From Teichococcus oryzae (GTDB lineage Bacteria; Pseudomonadota; Alphaproteobacteria; Acetobacterales; Acetobacteraceae): 64,000 nucleotides of DNA. The notes under the pieces are model-generated. The model made no database searches, was not told the DNA's origin, and worked only from the letters and a program-made list of their open reading frames with translations. The stretch is taken from assembly GCF_008386565.1 (NCBI RefSeq), contig NZ_VUKA01000001.1, positions 248,001 through 312,000 of the forward strand, in the 5' to 3' direction. The translations under genes were made by a program, and so were the position numbers. This document shows positions 17,425 to 26,735 of the stretch, piece by piece (positions within the stretch are counted from its first letter, which is position 1; each line of letters begins with the position of its first letter).

Positions 17425-18156
17425 ATGACCGAATCTGCCGCGCCGCGCCGTATCGCCCCTCAGACTGGACCGCATTTCTGGAGCGGTGCCGCCTTGTCGC
17501 CCGCCGACTGGATGATGCCGCTGGGCGCTGAGGACGCCGCCGAGATCGAGGCCGCCCTGGACGCGTCCGGCGACAGCATGCCCCGACTGGGGCCGCTGCT
17601 CGGCCGGGTGGCGGAGCGGCTGTCGCATGGCCAGGGCTTTTGCCTGTTGCGCGGCCTGCCGCAGCAGGCCGATGCGGAGGCCTTGCTGGCCCTGCTGGGC
17701 AGCCGCCTCGGCCGCCTGGGCGGCCCCGTCATGGAGGTGGCGCCCTCCGGCGGTCCCTTCCAGGCCCCGGCCTGCGACATCCTGCTGCTGTTGTGCCGGG
17801 AAGGCTGCAACACGACGCTGTTTTCCGCCGCCGCCCTGCACAATGCCGTGCTGAAGGCCAACCGCGCCGCCCTGGAAGCGCTGTGCCAGCCAGGAAAGGG
17901 CGGAACGCCCGTCTTCGCCGTCCACCAGGGCGTTTTCGCGGCGCGGCTGGAAGGCGATCTGCCGCCGCCGCTGCGCAGCGCGGCCGAGGCCCCGGAACTG
18001 GCGCTGAACATCATGCTGCATCCCGGCGACGTGCTTTGCGTCAATCCTTTCCTGGTCTGGGCCAACCCGACGCCCGGCTTCACCGCCCTGCCGGTGATCA
18101 TGGAGCCCACCCGCCTGCAAGGGCCCTTCGCCCCGGTGGCGGCCGCGCCGGAATAG
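17425..18156 (+). CDS. Degenerate TauD/TfdA-like protein lacking iron ligands
   Basis: A 243-aa protein with recognisable TauD/TfdA segments: an N-terminal P-H-F-W-S-G-A-A-L-S-P-A-D-W, G-Q-G-F-C-L-L-R-G-L-P, S-A-A-A-L-H-N-A-V-L, and a late L-H-P-G-D-V-L-C-V-N. It is shorter than the usual 300-350 aa. Where the family has H-x-D before D-I-x-G-L-L-C, this protein reads P-F-Q-A-P-A-C-D-I-L-L-L-L-C, and the distal His near the C-terminus is also missing (N-P-F-L-V-W-A-N-P). It probably cannot bind Fe(II) as the family does. The frame is intact, so it is not an obvious pseudogene. Assignment by eye only. Confidence 0.55.
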   Translation: MTESAAPRRIAPQTGPHFWSGAALSPADWMMPLGAEDAAEIEAALDASGDSMPRLGPLLGRVAERLSHGQGFCLLRGLPQQADAEALLALLGSRLGRLGGPVMEVAPSGGPFQAPACDILLLLCREGCNTTLFSAAALHNAVLKANRAALEALCQPGKGGTPVFAVHQGVFAARLEGDLPPPLRSAAEAPELALNIMLHPGDVLCVNPFLVWANPTPGFTALPVIMEPTRLQGPFAPVAAAPE

Positions 18157-18491
18157 CGGCCCCGCGCATCCTGGCCGCCAATGCCAGAATCAGCGCGGCC
18201 GCCAACGGCCCTTCCCGGCCATTGCCGCCACGCCGAGGGAAGCGTTGACCGGACCGGCATGGCGGGACGGCTTGCCTCGCCGGTTCCGTTGCTGGACGGT
18301 ACCACCTGCGCGGCCAGGCTGGCCGGGGCGCTGACGGGGCCGAACCTGCCCCGGCCGCGCGCCGGCGGCCTGCTGCCCGCGCGGGGCCGGCGAACACCGG
18401 CCCTTCCCCTGCCCTGACGCGGCTGCCGCAGGGCTGAACCCGTGCGGCACGCCCGCTGCGTTCCGCCGAAATTCCGGAAGGACCCACCGGC
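18157..18491. other. 335-bp stretch without a convincing gene
   Basis: Short open frames exist on both strands (for example 18181-18417 plus and 18190-18594 minus), but their translations are Arg/Pro/Ala-rich with no recognisable domain, as expected from GC-rich non-coding DNA. No tRNA-like fold or strong hairpin was noticed. It probably holds the promoter of the amidase gene. Confidence 0.5.
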
Positions 18492-19823
18492 ATGACGCCG
18501 CAGCTTCGCCCCTACACCGATCATGCCGAGGCCCTGGTCGCCGGCCGTGAAACGCCGCGCGCGGTGCTGGAAGCCTGCCTGGAGGCCATGGCAATGTGGG
18601 AGCCCCAGGTCGGCGCCTTCACCGCCACCGACGTGGAGGGTGCGCGCCGCGCCGCCGATGCCGCGACCGCCCGCTGGAAGGAAGGCCGGCCGCTTTCCGC
18701 GATCGATGGCATGACGGTCGGCATCAAGGACATCATCGACACCGACGACCTGCCGACGCAGATGGGCTCCGCTCTCTATGAGGGCTACCGGCCGCGCTTC
18801 AGCGCCGCCAGCGCCTGGGCCCTGCGGGATGCCGGGGCGGTGATCCTGGGCAAAACCGTCACCACGGAATTCGCCTCCACCGAGCCGCGCGGCACCCGCA
18901 ACCCGTGGGACCTGTCGCGCACGCCGGGCGGCAGTTCCAGTGGCTCCGGCGCGGCGGTGGCGGCGGGGATGCTGTCGGGCGCGATGGGGACGCAGGTGGT
19001 GGGTTCCATCATCCGCCCCGCCGGCTATACCGGGGTTTACGGCTTCAAGCCGAGCGTGGGCGGCATCAACCGCGGCGGCAGCCTCGACATGTTGAGCCAC
19101 AGCTGTTCCGGCACCATGGCCGCCAGCCTGTCGGATGCCTGGTGCATGGCGCGCGCCATCACCGAGCGCGTCGGCGGCGATCCCGGCCATCCCGGGCTGG
19201 GCGGCCCGCTGCTGCCGCCCGAGGCGCGGCGGCCCGCCACCCTGGCCCTGCTGCGGACCGAGGGCTGGCCGGACTTGCACCCGGAAGCCGGCGCCGCGCT
19301 GGAAGGCGCGCTGGACAGCCTGCGCCGGGATGGCATCCGCATCCTGACGCAGAAGGAATGCCCGGAGCTGGCGGCGCTGGAAGGCGCGGTCGCCGACGCG
19401 CGGGAACTGGCGCTGGGCATCAATGCCTGGGAATGGCTGTGGCCGCTCGGTGCCTTCGCGGAGCGGGACGCGGCGGCGCTGAGCCCTTCGGCGCGGGAGC
19501 GCCTGGCCCGGGCCCGCGCCATGACCCGCGCCGAATACGCCGCCCTGCTGGAGCGCCGCGCCGCCGCCCGCGCCGCCTACGCGAAGCTGGCCGGGCTGTG
19601 CGAGGCGCTGGTCAGCGTCACGGCGGCCGGCGCGGCGCCGGTGGGCCTCGGCTCAACCGGAAACCCGGCCTTCGTGGCGCCGGGCTCGGTGCTGGGGGTG
19701 CCGGTGGTCAGCCTGCCGGTGCTGCGCTGCGAGGGGCTGCCGCTCGGGCTGCAACTGCTCGGCTTCCGCGACGAGGACGCGGCGCTGTTCGCCCACGCCG
19801 CCTGGATCGGCGGCCGGCTCTGA
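18492..19823 (+). CDS. Amidase signature family hydrolase
   Basis: A 443-aa amidase of the GatA/FAAH fold. The Ser-cisSer-Lys triad is visible: Lys79 in V-G-I-K-D-I-I-D-T, the cis-Ser in P-G-G-S-S-S-G-S-G-A, and nucleophile Ser about 172 in G-T-Q-V-V-G-S-I-I-R-P-A. It hydrolyses a carboxamide, but the substrate is not evident. Neighbouring M20 hydrolases and solute receptors suggest catabolic use of amides. It is convergent with the Bug receptor gene. Confidence 0.88.
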   Translation: MTPQLRPYTDHAEALVAGRETPRAVLEACLEAMAMWEPQVGAFTATDVEGARRAADAATARWKEGRPLSAIDGMTVGIKDIIDTDDLPTQMGSALYEGYRPRFSAASAWALRDAGAVILGKTVTTEFASTEPRGTRNPWDLSRTPGGSSSGSGAAVAAGMLSGAMGTQVVGSIIRPAGYTGVYGFKPSVGGINRGGSLDMLSHSCSGTMAASLSDAWCMARAITERVGGDPGHPGLGGPLLPPEARRPATLALLRTEGWPDLHPEAGAALEGALDSLRRDGIRILTQKECPELAALEGAVADARELALGINAWEWLWPLGAFAERDAAALSPSARERLARARAMTRAEYAALLERRAAARAAYAKLAGLCEALVSVTAAGAAPVGLGSTGNPAFVAPGSVLGVPVVSLPVLRCEGLPLGLQLLGFRDEDAALFAHAAWIGGRL

Positions 19824-19832
19824 GGCCGGAAG

Positions 19833-19866
19833 CGCGCCGGAAGGGACCGATGCCCCTTCCGGCGCG
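19833..19866. terminator. Shared stem-loop between amidase and Bug receptor genes
   Basis: CGCGCCGGAAGGG pairs with CCCTTCCGGCGCG (13 bp, perfect) around an 8-nt loop. It sits exactly between two convergent stop codons (19823 and 19873), so it can serve both strands. Confidence 0.55.
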
Positions 19867-19872
19867 GCCGCG

Positions 19873-20886
19873 TCAATCGACCTTGGCGCCCGAGCGGCGC
19901 ACCACCTCGGCCCATTTCGCCACCTCGGCGGCGACGAACTTCTCATAGGCTTCGGGGCTGGTGCCGCCATCCGGCGTCAGGTCGGGCTTCATGCCGCCCA
20001 GATCGGCGAGCTTGGCCCAGGTGTCCGGCTCCTTCACGATCGCGTCGATCTCGGCGCCCAGCTTGGCGATGATCGGCTTCGGCGTCTTGGCCGGGGCCTG
20101 CACGCCGAACCAGCCGGTCGCCTCGACGCCCGGCAGCCCGGCCTCGGCGGTGGTCGGCACGTCGGGCAGGGCGGCGCTGCGCGTCGCGGTGGTCACCGCC
20201 AGCGCCTTCAGGCGCCCGTCGCGGATATGGCCGATGGCGGAGGGCAGGTTGTCCACGCCGACCTCGACCCGGCCGGCCATGATCTCGGCTAGCATCGGGC
20301 CGGCGCCGCGATACGGAATGTGCGTCATCTGGATGCCGGCCTCCAGCTTCAGCAACTCGCCCGTCATGTGCAGCGAGGTGCCGGCGCCGGAGGAGCCGTG
20401 GTTCAGCTGCCCCGGCTTCGACTTCGCCAGCGCCACCAGCTCCTGCAACGAGTTCACCGGCAGGGAGGGATTGACGAAGATGACGTTGGGCACACGGATC
20501 AGCAGCCCGACATTGGCGAGGTCGGACGGCTTGTAGGGGATCTCCCCGGCATAGAGCGCGTAGTTGATGGCGCCGGAGGACACCGTCTGCATCAGGATGG
20601 TGTAGCCATCCGGGTCCGCCTTGGCGACGGCGTCGGAGCCGATATTGCCGCCCGCGCCCGCGCGGTTCTCGATCGGGAAGGCCTGGCCGAGGCGCTGCTG
20701 CAGCCGTGCCGCCAGGATGCGCGCGGCGATGTCGGTGGTGCCGGCCGGGGCGAAGGGCACGATGAACCTCACCGGCCGGGCCGGCCATTCCCCCGGGGCC
20801 GCGGACCATGCCGGGCGGGACAGGAGGCCGGATGCTGCGGGCAGCAGCGCAGCGGCGGAAAGCAGGGTGCGGCGGCGCAAGGTCAT
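19873..20886 (-). CDS. Bug family tripartite tricarboxylate transporter substrate-binding protein
   Basis: A 337-aa periplasmic binding protein with an Arg-rich signal peptide (MTLRRRTLLSAAALL). Bug family marks: P-V-R-F-I-V-P-F-A-P-A-G-T-T-D-I, E-N-R-A-G-A-G-G-N-I-G, A-D-P-D-G-Y-T-I-L, H-I-P-Y-R-G-A-G-P and A-L-A-V-T-T. ATG 20886 has AGGAG six bases upstream. No tctA/tctB permease genes adjoin it, so it probably feeds a permease encoded elsewhere. Ligand unknown (carboxylates are usual). Confidence 0.88.
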   Translation of the reverse strand: MTLRRRTLLSAAALLPAASGLLSRPAWSAAPGEWPARPVRFIVPFAPAGTTDIAARILAARLQQRLGQAFPIENRAGAGGNIGSDAVAKADPDGYTILMQTVSSGAINYALYAGEIPYKPSDLANVGLLIRVPNVIFVNPSLPVNSLQELVALAKSKPGQLNHGSSGAGTSLHMTGELLKLEAGIQMTHIPYRGAGPMLAEIMAGRVEVGVDNLPSAIGHIRDGRLKALAVTTATRSAALPDVPTTAEAGLPGVEATGWFGVQAPAKTPKPIIAKLGAEIDAIVKEPDTWAKLADLGGMKPDLTPDGGTSPEAYEKFVAAEVAKWAEVVRRSGAKVD

Positions 20887-20948
20887 GAACATCTCCTGAG
20901 GGCCGGATTGCAGGGTGTGGCTCTTGTCGGATGTCATTCATGTCCCAT

Positions 20949-20982
20949 CCGGGTCCGCGGACGCAAGCGTCCACGGACCCGG
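20949..20982. terminator. Stem-loop downstream of the dipeptide-type binding protein gene
   Basis: CCGGGTCCGCGGACG pairs with CGTCCACGGACCCGG: a 15-bp stem with one mismatch around the tetraloop CAAG. It lies 6 bp after the stop of the minus-strand binding-protein gene and upstream of the Bug gene, separating the two units. There is no U tract. Confidence 0.5.
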
Positions 20983-20988
20983 CAAGGG

Positions 20989-22593
20989 TCAAGCTTGCCG
21001 GCGCACCGTCGCAGCCAGGGTCTGCTCATCCACCCGCGCGGTGGTGGTCAGGCCGCGGCGCAGGCCCCACACGCTTTTCTGCGTGTGCAGCGGGATCACG
21101 GCGACGTCGCGCATGGCGATCGCCATGGCGTCCTGCAGCTTCTTCTCGCGCGCCGCCTCGTCCAGGGTCCGCAGCCCCTCGGCGGTCAGCGCGTCCATCT
21201 CCGGGCTGGAATAACGGCCATAGTTGGACAGGCCAAGGCCGGGCGACCCGCGCGTCCCGAGCACGGCCCGCAGGGAGGTGGAGGGCTCGCCCGTGCTGTT
21301 GCTCCAGCCCAGCAGATAGGCCGAGGCCTCGAAGCGGTTCAGCCGGCCGATCAGCGTGGCCAGGGGCTGCGCGTCCACCTGGGTCTTGATGCCGATGCGG
21401 GACCAGAGCTGCGCTACCACCTGCAGGATCTGCTCGTCATTGACGTAGCGGTCGTTCGGCCCGCGCAGGATGAGGGAGAAGCCGTTGGGGTAGCCGGCCT
21501 CGGCCAGCAGCGCCTTGGCCCGGTTCGGATCGAAGCCCGGCACCGGGATGGCCGGGTTGTAGCCGAATGCGCCTTCCGGCATGAACTGGCCGGCCGCCAC
21601 CGCGGCGCCCTCCATCACCCGCCGCACGATCGCCTCGCGGTTGATGGCGACCGACATCGCCTCGCGGACGCGGCGGTCCTGCAACGGGTTCTTGCCCAGC
21701 TTCTCCCCGTTCGGGCCGGTGATGTCCGGGCTGTCGCCATCGCGGAACATGTCGAGGCCGAGAAAGATCAGCCGCAGGCTGTTGCCCTCGACAATGGTGA
21801 TCCGGTCATCCTTGCGCAGCTTGGCGAGGTCCGGCGTCGGCACGTTGTCGATCATGCCCACATCGCCCGACAGCAGCGCCGCCACGCGCGGGCCGGAATT
21901 GGTGACGATGCGGTAGTCGAGGGTGCGCCATTCCGGCTTGGTGCCCCAGTAATCCTCGTTGCGCTCCATCCGCACCCGGTCATTCGGGCTGTAGGACACG
22001 AAGCGGAACGGTCCGGTGCCGATGGCGGCGCGGCCATTGTTGAAATCGGCCGAGGGCACGTTCTCGCCCAGGCTGCGCGGCAGGATGGCCACGGCGGCCA
22101 GGTCGTTGGGCAATTGAGGGTAGGGGCTGGCGGTCTTGAAGCGGATGCGCCGCTCATCCACCACCTCCACCGCCGTGATGGCGCGGGTATAGACCGCGAA
22201 GGAGGACGGGCTCTGCACCGTGGGCACGCGCCGCAGGCTGTAGGCCACGTCCTCCGCCACCAGGGTTTCGCCATTGTGGAACTTCACCCCGGATCGCAGG
22301 GTGAATTCCCAGGTGGTGTCGTCGACCAGCCGCCAGCTTTCGGCGAGCGCCGGCTTGGTGCGGGAATTCTCGTCCCGCTCCACCAGCGCGTCGAAGAGGT
22401 GGGTGGAAACCTGGATGCTGGGCGTGAGCGTGTAATATTGCGGGTCGATGCTGGCCGGCGGCGCGCTGACCGCGACCGACAGCGCATCGCCTTCACCATT
22501 CCCTGAACCATTCCCCTGGGCGCGCAGCGGCAGGGCGGGAAGCGTGGCGGCGCCAAGCAGCGCCGTGCCGAAACCGCGACGGGTCAGGCTCAT
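20989..22593 (-). CDS. ABC transporter substrate-binding protein, family 5 (dipeptide/oligopeptide type)
   Basis: A 534-aa SBP_bac_5 protein (DppA/OppA class). The N-terminus M-S-L-T-R-R-G-F-G-T-A-L-L-G-A-A-T-L-P-A has a twin-arginine motif (T-R-R-G-F), so Tat export is likely. Family blocks include P-A-L-A-E-S-W, F-T-L-R-S-G-V-K-F-H-N-G, G-T-G-P-F-R-F and A-K-A-L-L-A-E-A-G-Y-P-N-G-F. It overlaps the M20 gene by 4 nt (ATGA). No permease or ATPase genes adjoin it. The coupling suggests capture of a peptide-like substrate that the M20 enzyme then hydrolyses. Confidence 0.9.
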   Translation of the reverse strand: MSLTRRGFGTALLGAATLPALPLRAQGNGSGNGEGDALSVAVSAPPASIDPQYYTLTPSIQVSTHLFDALVERDENSRTKPALAESWRLVDDTTWEFTLRSGVKFHNGETLVAEDVAYSLRRVPTVQSPSSFAVYTRAITAVEVVDERRIRFKTASPYPQLPNDLAAVAILPRSLGENVPSADFNNGRAAIGTGPFRFVSYSPNDRVRMERNEDYWGTKPEWRTLDYRIVTNSGPRVAALLSGDVGMIDNVPTPDLAKLRKDDRITIVEGNSLRLIFLGLDMFRDGDSPDITGPNGEKLGKNPLQDRRVREAMSVAINREAIVRRVMEGAAVAAGQFMPEGAFGYNPAIPVPGFDPNRAKALLAEAGYPNGFSLILRGPNDRYVNDEQILQVVAQLWSRIGIKTQVDAQPLATLIGRLNRFEASAYLLGWSNSTGEPSTSLRAVLGTRGSPGLGLSNYGRYSSPEMDALTAEGLRTLDEAAREKKLQDAMAIAMRDVAVIPLHTQKSVWGLRRGLTTTARVDEQTLAATVRRQA

Positions 22594-23825
22594 GCCGCGT
22601 CCTCCGTGATGGCCGCCGCGGCATCGGGCCCGAGTTCCTGTTGCACCAGGCTGACCCAGTAGGCCACGCCGGGCACCAGGGCCTCGTCGTTGAAGTCATA
22701 GAGCGGCGTGTGGACGTTGTGGAAGGAACCGTCCGGGTTCATTCCATTGCCGATGCGCATGAACACGCCGGGCTTCTGTTGCAGCATGAAAGCGAAATCC
22801 TCGCCGCCCGTGCTCATCGGGAACTCGCCGGCGGTGGCGAGGCCGGTCACGGCGGCGGCGGCGGCATTGGCCGCCGGCACCTTGCCGGGGGCGTTCACCG
22901 TGGGCGGGCAAAGCGCCTCATAGGTGAATTCCGCCGTGCAGCCCGTGGCGGCGGCCAGGGTCTCGGCCAGCTCCTTCAGGCGGCGCTTGATCACCGCCTG
23001 CGCCTCGGGGCGGAAATAGCGGGCGGTGCCGCGCACCTCGATCCTGGCCGGCATGACATTGGGCGAGCCATGCGTGCCGCCATGCACATAGCCGACCGAC
23101 AGCGCCGCCGGCTCGGTGGGCTTCAGGTTGCGCGGGATGATGGTGTGGACGGCCATCAGGAACTGCCCCAGCACCACCGTGGCGTCGGTGGCTAGGTGCG
23201 GCGCGGCGCCGCCATGCCCGCCTGTGCCATGGAAGGTGACGCCCCAGAAATCGGCGCCCGCCAGGATCGGGCCGGGGCGGGTGGCGAACTCGCCCAGCTT
23301 CATGCCGGGGGTGTTGTGCATGCCCCAGACGCTGTCCATGGGGAAGCGGTCGAACAGCCCGTCGGCGATCATCGCGGCGGCGCCGGTGCCGGCTTCCTCG
23401 GCCGGCTGGAAGATGAAATGAACGGTGCCGGCGAAATCCGGGTTGCGCGCCAGGCACTTGGCGGCGCCGAGCAGCATGGTGGTGTGGCCGTCATGGCCGC
23501 AGGCATGCATCTTGCCCGGCACGGAAGAGGCGTGGGCGAAGCTGTTCTCCTCCTGGATGAACAGCGCGTCCATGTCCGCGCGCAGCCCGATGGCCCGCGG
23601 CGCCTCGTTGTGGCCAAGGGGGAGGCGGCCCTTCAGCGTGCCGACCACGCCGGTCTTGCCGATGCCGGTTTCGACCTCGATGCCCCATTCGCGCAGCTTG
23701 TCGGCGACCAGGGCGGCCGTCCGCACCTCCTCGAAGCGGGTTTCGGGGTGGCGGTGGATGTCCCGCCGGATGGCGATCAGCTCCGCCTCATCCTGCCGGA
23801 TGTCGTCGAGGATGTCCTGCCGCAC
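22590..23825 (-). CDS. M20 amidohydrolase (hippurate/IAA-amino acid hydrolase-like)
   Basis: A 411-aa zinc-dependent aminoacylase of the M20D type. Motifs: D-I-H-R-H-P-E-T near the start, R-A-D-M-D-A-L, H-A-C-G-H-D-G-H-T-T, F-Q-P-A-E-E-A-G-T-G, W-G-M-H-N-T-P-G and the C-terminal S-T-G-G-E-D-F-A-F-M. It hydrolyses N-acylated amino acids or related amides. The frame opens at a TTG at 23888, but GTG 23825, preceded by AAGGA, fits the family N-terminus. It is coupled to the downstream binding-protein gene. Confidence 0.88.
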   Translation of the reverse strand: MRQDILDDIRQDEAELIAIRRDIHRHPETRFEEVRTAALVADKLREWGIEVETGIGKTGVVGTLKGRLPLGHNEAPRAIGLRADMDALFIQEENSFAHASSVPGKMHACGHDGHTTMLLGAAKCLARNPDFAGTVHFIFQPAEEAGTGAAAMIADGLFDRFPMDSVWGMHNTPGMKLGEFATRPGPILAGADFWGVTFHGTGGHGGAAPHLATDATVVLGQFLMAVHTIIPRNLKPTEPAALSVGYVHGGTHGSPNVMPARIEVRGTARYFRPEAQAVIKRRLKELAETLAAATGCTAEFTYEALCPPTVNAPGKVPAANAAAAAVTGLATAGEFPMSTGGEDFAFMLQQKPGVFMRIGNGMNPDGSFHNVHTPLYDFNDEALVPGVAYWVSLVQQELGPDAAAAITEDAA

Positions 23826-23968
23826 GCTGCTTATTCCTTGCCTGTCGCGGAAAGCGCGGAAACTGATCCGGTGGACCCTGGCGGTCAACGGGCGATTGGC
23901 CTTATCAGCCCTTGGCGCGAAACAACCGGCACCGTTACAATTCCCGCGATGATTGCCAGGAGATCGCC

Positions 23969-24499
23969 ATGACCACTGCCCGATTCCTGATCCGCGACGC
24001 GACCGAGCCCGACCTGCCGCGCATCCTGGCCATCTTCAACGAGGCGATCCGCACCAGCACCGCCGTCTGGCACCTGGAGGAAACCAGCCTCGAAGCCCGC
24101 CGCGCCTGGCTGCTGGAGCGGCAGGGGCGTGGCCTGCCGGTGCTGGTGGCCGAGCAGGACGGAGTGGTGCAGGGCTTCGCCTCCTATGGCGATTTCCGCC
24201 CCTTCGCCGGTTACGCGCGGACGGTGGAGCATTCCCTGTATGTCGACCGGGCCGTGCGCGGACAGGGGTTTGGCCATGCCCTGCTGGCGGCGCTGCTGGC
24301 GCATGCGGGCCAGGCCGGGCTGCATGTGATCGTGGCCGGGATCGAGGCGAACAACGCGCCCTCCATCGCTCTGCACCGGAAGGCCGGCTTCAGGGAGGCG
24401 GGATGCCTGCGGCAGGTCGGCCGCAAGTTCGACCGCTGGCTGGACCTGCTGCTCATGCAGAAGATCCTGTCGCCGGATGGCGGCGCGCCTGCCGGCTGA
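23969..24499 (+). CDS. GNAT N-acetyltransferase (phosphinothricin/methionine sulfone acetyltransferase-like)
   Basis: A 176-aa acetyltransferase. It starts R-D-A-T-E-P-D-L-P-R-I-L-A-I-F-N-E-A-I, the beginning of the PAT/MddA group, and has V-E-H-S-L-Y-V-D, the acetyl-CoA motif V-R-G-Q-G-F-G-H-A-L-L, and I-E-A-N-N-A-P-S-I-A-L-H-R-K-A-G-F. The group acetylates phosphinothricin or methionine sulfoximine/sulfone. ATG 23969 has CAGGAG upstream. Confidence 0.85.
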   Translation: MTTARFLIRDATEPDLPRILAIFNEAIRTSTAVWHLEETSLEARRAWLLERQGRGLPVLVAEQDGVVQGFASYGDFRPFAGYARTVEHSLYVDRAVRGQGFGHALLAALLAHAGQAGLHVIVAGIEANNAPSIALHRKAGFREAGCLRQVGRKFDRWLDLLLMQKILSPDGGAPAG

Positions 24500-24726
24500 T
24501 CCTGATCAGAGCGGTCCGCCGCCTCCGGGATGAAGCTCCCCGTCGGCGGCGCGGCCGGGAAGGCGGGCAACTCCCCGATCCCGGGCCCGTTTCATCCTGT
24601 TCCGGGTGGCCGCGCCGCCGCCGCATTCCTCGGTCAAGGTTTCGGCAAGCCTTTTGTCGTTGACGCGGCAGTGGCCGGGCCGCATGGTCCGCCGCCCGAA
24701 ATTCAACCAAGGGAAGCCCCTTTCCG

Positions 24727-26682
24727 ATGCCTGCGATCACGCTGCCCGACCAGTCCGTCCGCCAGTTCGACGGGGCTGTGACGGGCACCACCGTGGCCGC
24801 CAGCATCGGCCCCGGCCTCGCCAAGGCGGCCCTCGCCATGGAGGTGGACGGCCAGCTGCGCGACCTGTCGCATGAGATCGCCTCCGACGCGGCGGTGCGC
24901 TTCATCACCCGCCGCGACCCCGAGGCGCTGGCGATGATCCGCCACGATGCCGCCCATGTGCTGGCCGAGGCGGTGCAGGAGCTGTTTCCCGGCACCCAGG
25001 TCACCATCGGCCCGGCCATCGAGAACGGCTTCTATTACGACTTCGCCCGCAACGAGCCCTTCACGCCGGAGGACTTCCCCGCGATCGAGGCCAAGATGCG
25101 GGAGATCATCGCCCGCAACGCCGCCTTTGTGCGCGAGGAATGGCCGCGCGAGGAGGCCATCGCCTTCTTCGAGAAGAAGGGCGAGCGCTACAAGGCCGAG
25201 CTGATCCGCGACCTGCCGGAAAGCGAGGCCATCTCGATCTACCGCCAGGGCGAATGGCTGGATCTGTGCCGCGGGCCGCATATGCGCTCCACCGGCGATA
25301 TTGGTTCCGCCTTCAAGCTGATGAAGGTGGCCGGCGCTTATTGGCGAGGTGACCACCGCAACGCCATGCTGAGCCGCATCTACGCGACCGCCTGGCGGGA
25401 CGGGAAGGAGCTGGACGCCCATCTCCACCAGCTGGAGGAGGCGGAGAAGCGCGACCACCGCAAGATCGGCAAGGAGATGGGGCTGTTCCACCTCCAGGAG
25501 GAGGCGGCGGGCTCGATCTTCTGGCACCCCAAGGGCTGGCGCCTCTACACCACGGTGCAGGACTACATGCGCCGCCGGCTGGACGCGACCGGCTACCAGG
25601 AGGTGAAGACCCCGCAGCTGCTGGACCGCAAGCTGTGGGAAGCCTCGGGCCATTGGGACAAGTACCGGGAGAACATGTTCCTGGCGAATGTGGATGACGA
25701 GTCCGAGAAGGACCGCGTCCTCGCCCTGAAGCCGATGAACTGCCCGTGCCACGTGCTGATCTTCAACCACGGGCTGCGCTCCTACCGCGAGCTGCCGATG
25801 CGCATGGCCGAGTTCGGCGCCTGCCACCGCTACGAGCCCTCCGGCGCGCTGCACGGCATCATGCGCGTCCGCGCCTTCACCCAGGACGATGCCCATATCT
25901 TCTGCACCGAGGCGCAGATCGCGCAGGAAACGGTGGAGTTCGTGGCCCTGCTGTCCCGCATCTACCGGGATTTCGGCTTCGAAAGCTTCCGCGTGAAATT
26001 CTCCGACCGGCCGGAAAAGCGCGCCGGCGACGACGCCACTTGGGACCGCTCCGAGGGCGCGCTGAAGGAAGCCTGCCGCATCGCCGGCGTGGAATACGAG
26101 CTGAACCCGGGGGAAGGCGCCTTCTACGGCCCCAAGCTGGAATTCGTGCTGCGGGACGCCATTGGCCGCGACTGGCAGTGCGGCACCCTGCAGGTGGATT
26201 TCGTGCTGCCGGAGCGGCTGGACGCCCAGTATGTCGGGGAAGACGGCAACCGCCACCGCCCCGTGATGCTGCACCGCGCCATCCTGGGCTCCTTTGAGCG
26301 CTTCCTCGGCATCCTGATCGAGGAGCATGCTGGGCGCTTCCCGCTCTGGCTGGCGCCGACCCAGGTGGTGGTGGCTACCATCGTGGACGATGCGGTGCCC
26401 TTCGCCCGCGAGGTCGCGGACAGCTTCCGCAAGGCCGGGCTGTCGGTCGAGCTGGACCTGCGCAACGAGAAGATCAACCGCAAGGTCGTGGACCACATCG
26501 AGGCCCGCGTCCCGGTGCTGGCGGTGATCGGCCGGCGCGAGGCGGAGGAGGGCAAGGTGGTCCTCCGGCGCCTTCCCGGACGGGAACAGCAGGTCATGAC
26601 GCTGGCCGAAGCGGCGGAGGCCCTTGCAGCGGAGGCCGCGGCACCCGATCTCAAGGCGCCTACAAAGGTTGCGGCGGCGTGA
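24727..26682 (+). CDS. thrS: Threonyl-tRNA synthetase
   Basis: A 651-aa class II synthetase with the full domain set: TGS-like N-terminus, editing domain with R-H-D-A-A-H-V-L-A and L-C-R-G-P-H-M, catalytic core with M-N-C-P-C-H (zinc Cys), [15 protein letters not shown] (motif 2), and [12 protein letters not shown] (motif 3), and the anticodon-binding domain. It ends in an Ala/Glu-rich tail. It is followed 53 bp later by infC on the same strand. Confidence 0.97.
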   Translation: MPAITLPDQSVRQFDGAVTGTTVAASIGPGLAKAALAMEVDGQLRDLSHEIASDAAVRFITRRDPEALAMIRHDAAHVLAEAVQELFPGTQVTIGPAIENGFYYDFARNEPFTPEDFPAIEAKMREIIARNAAFVREEWPREEAIAFFEKKGERYKAELIRDLPESEAISIYRQGEWLDLCRGPHMRSTGDIGSAFKLMKVAGAYWRGDHRNAMLSRIYATAWRDGKELDAHLHQLEEAEKRDHRKIGKEMGLFHLQEEAAGSIFWHPKGWRLYTTVQDYMRRRLDATGYQEVKTPQLLDRKLWEASGHWDKYRENMFLANVDDESEKDRVLALKPMNCPCHVLIFNHGLRSYRELPMRMAEFGACHRYEPSGALHGIMRVRAFTQDDAHIFCTEAQIAQETVEFVALLSRIYRDFGFESFRVKFSDRPEKRAGDDATWDRSEGALKEACRIAGVEYELNPGEGAFYGPKLEFVLRDAIGRDWQCGTLQVDFVLPERLDAQYVGEDGNRHRPVMLHRAILGSFERFLGILIEEHAGRFPLWLAPTQVVVATIVDDAVPFAREVADSFRKAGLSVELDLRNEKINRKVVDHIEARVPVLAVIGRREAEEGKVVLRRLPGREQQVMTLAEAAEALAAEAAAPDLKAPTKVAAA

Positions 26683-26735
26683 ACGCTGCACCATAAGACA
26701 CTTCGATTTCGTTCCAACAGCAACAGGAGCCGACT

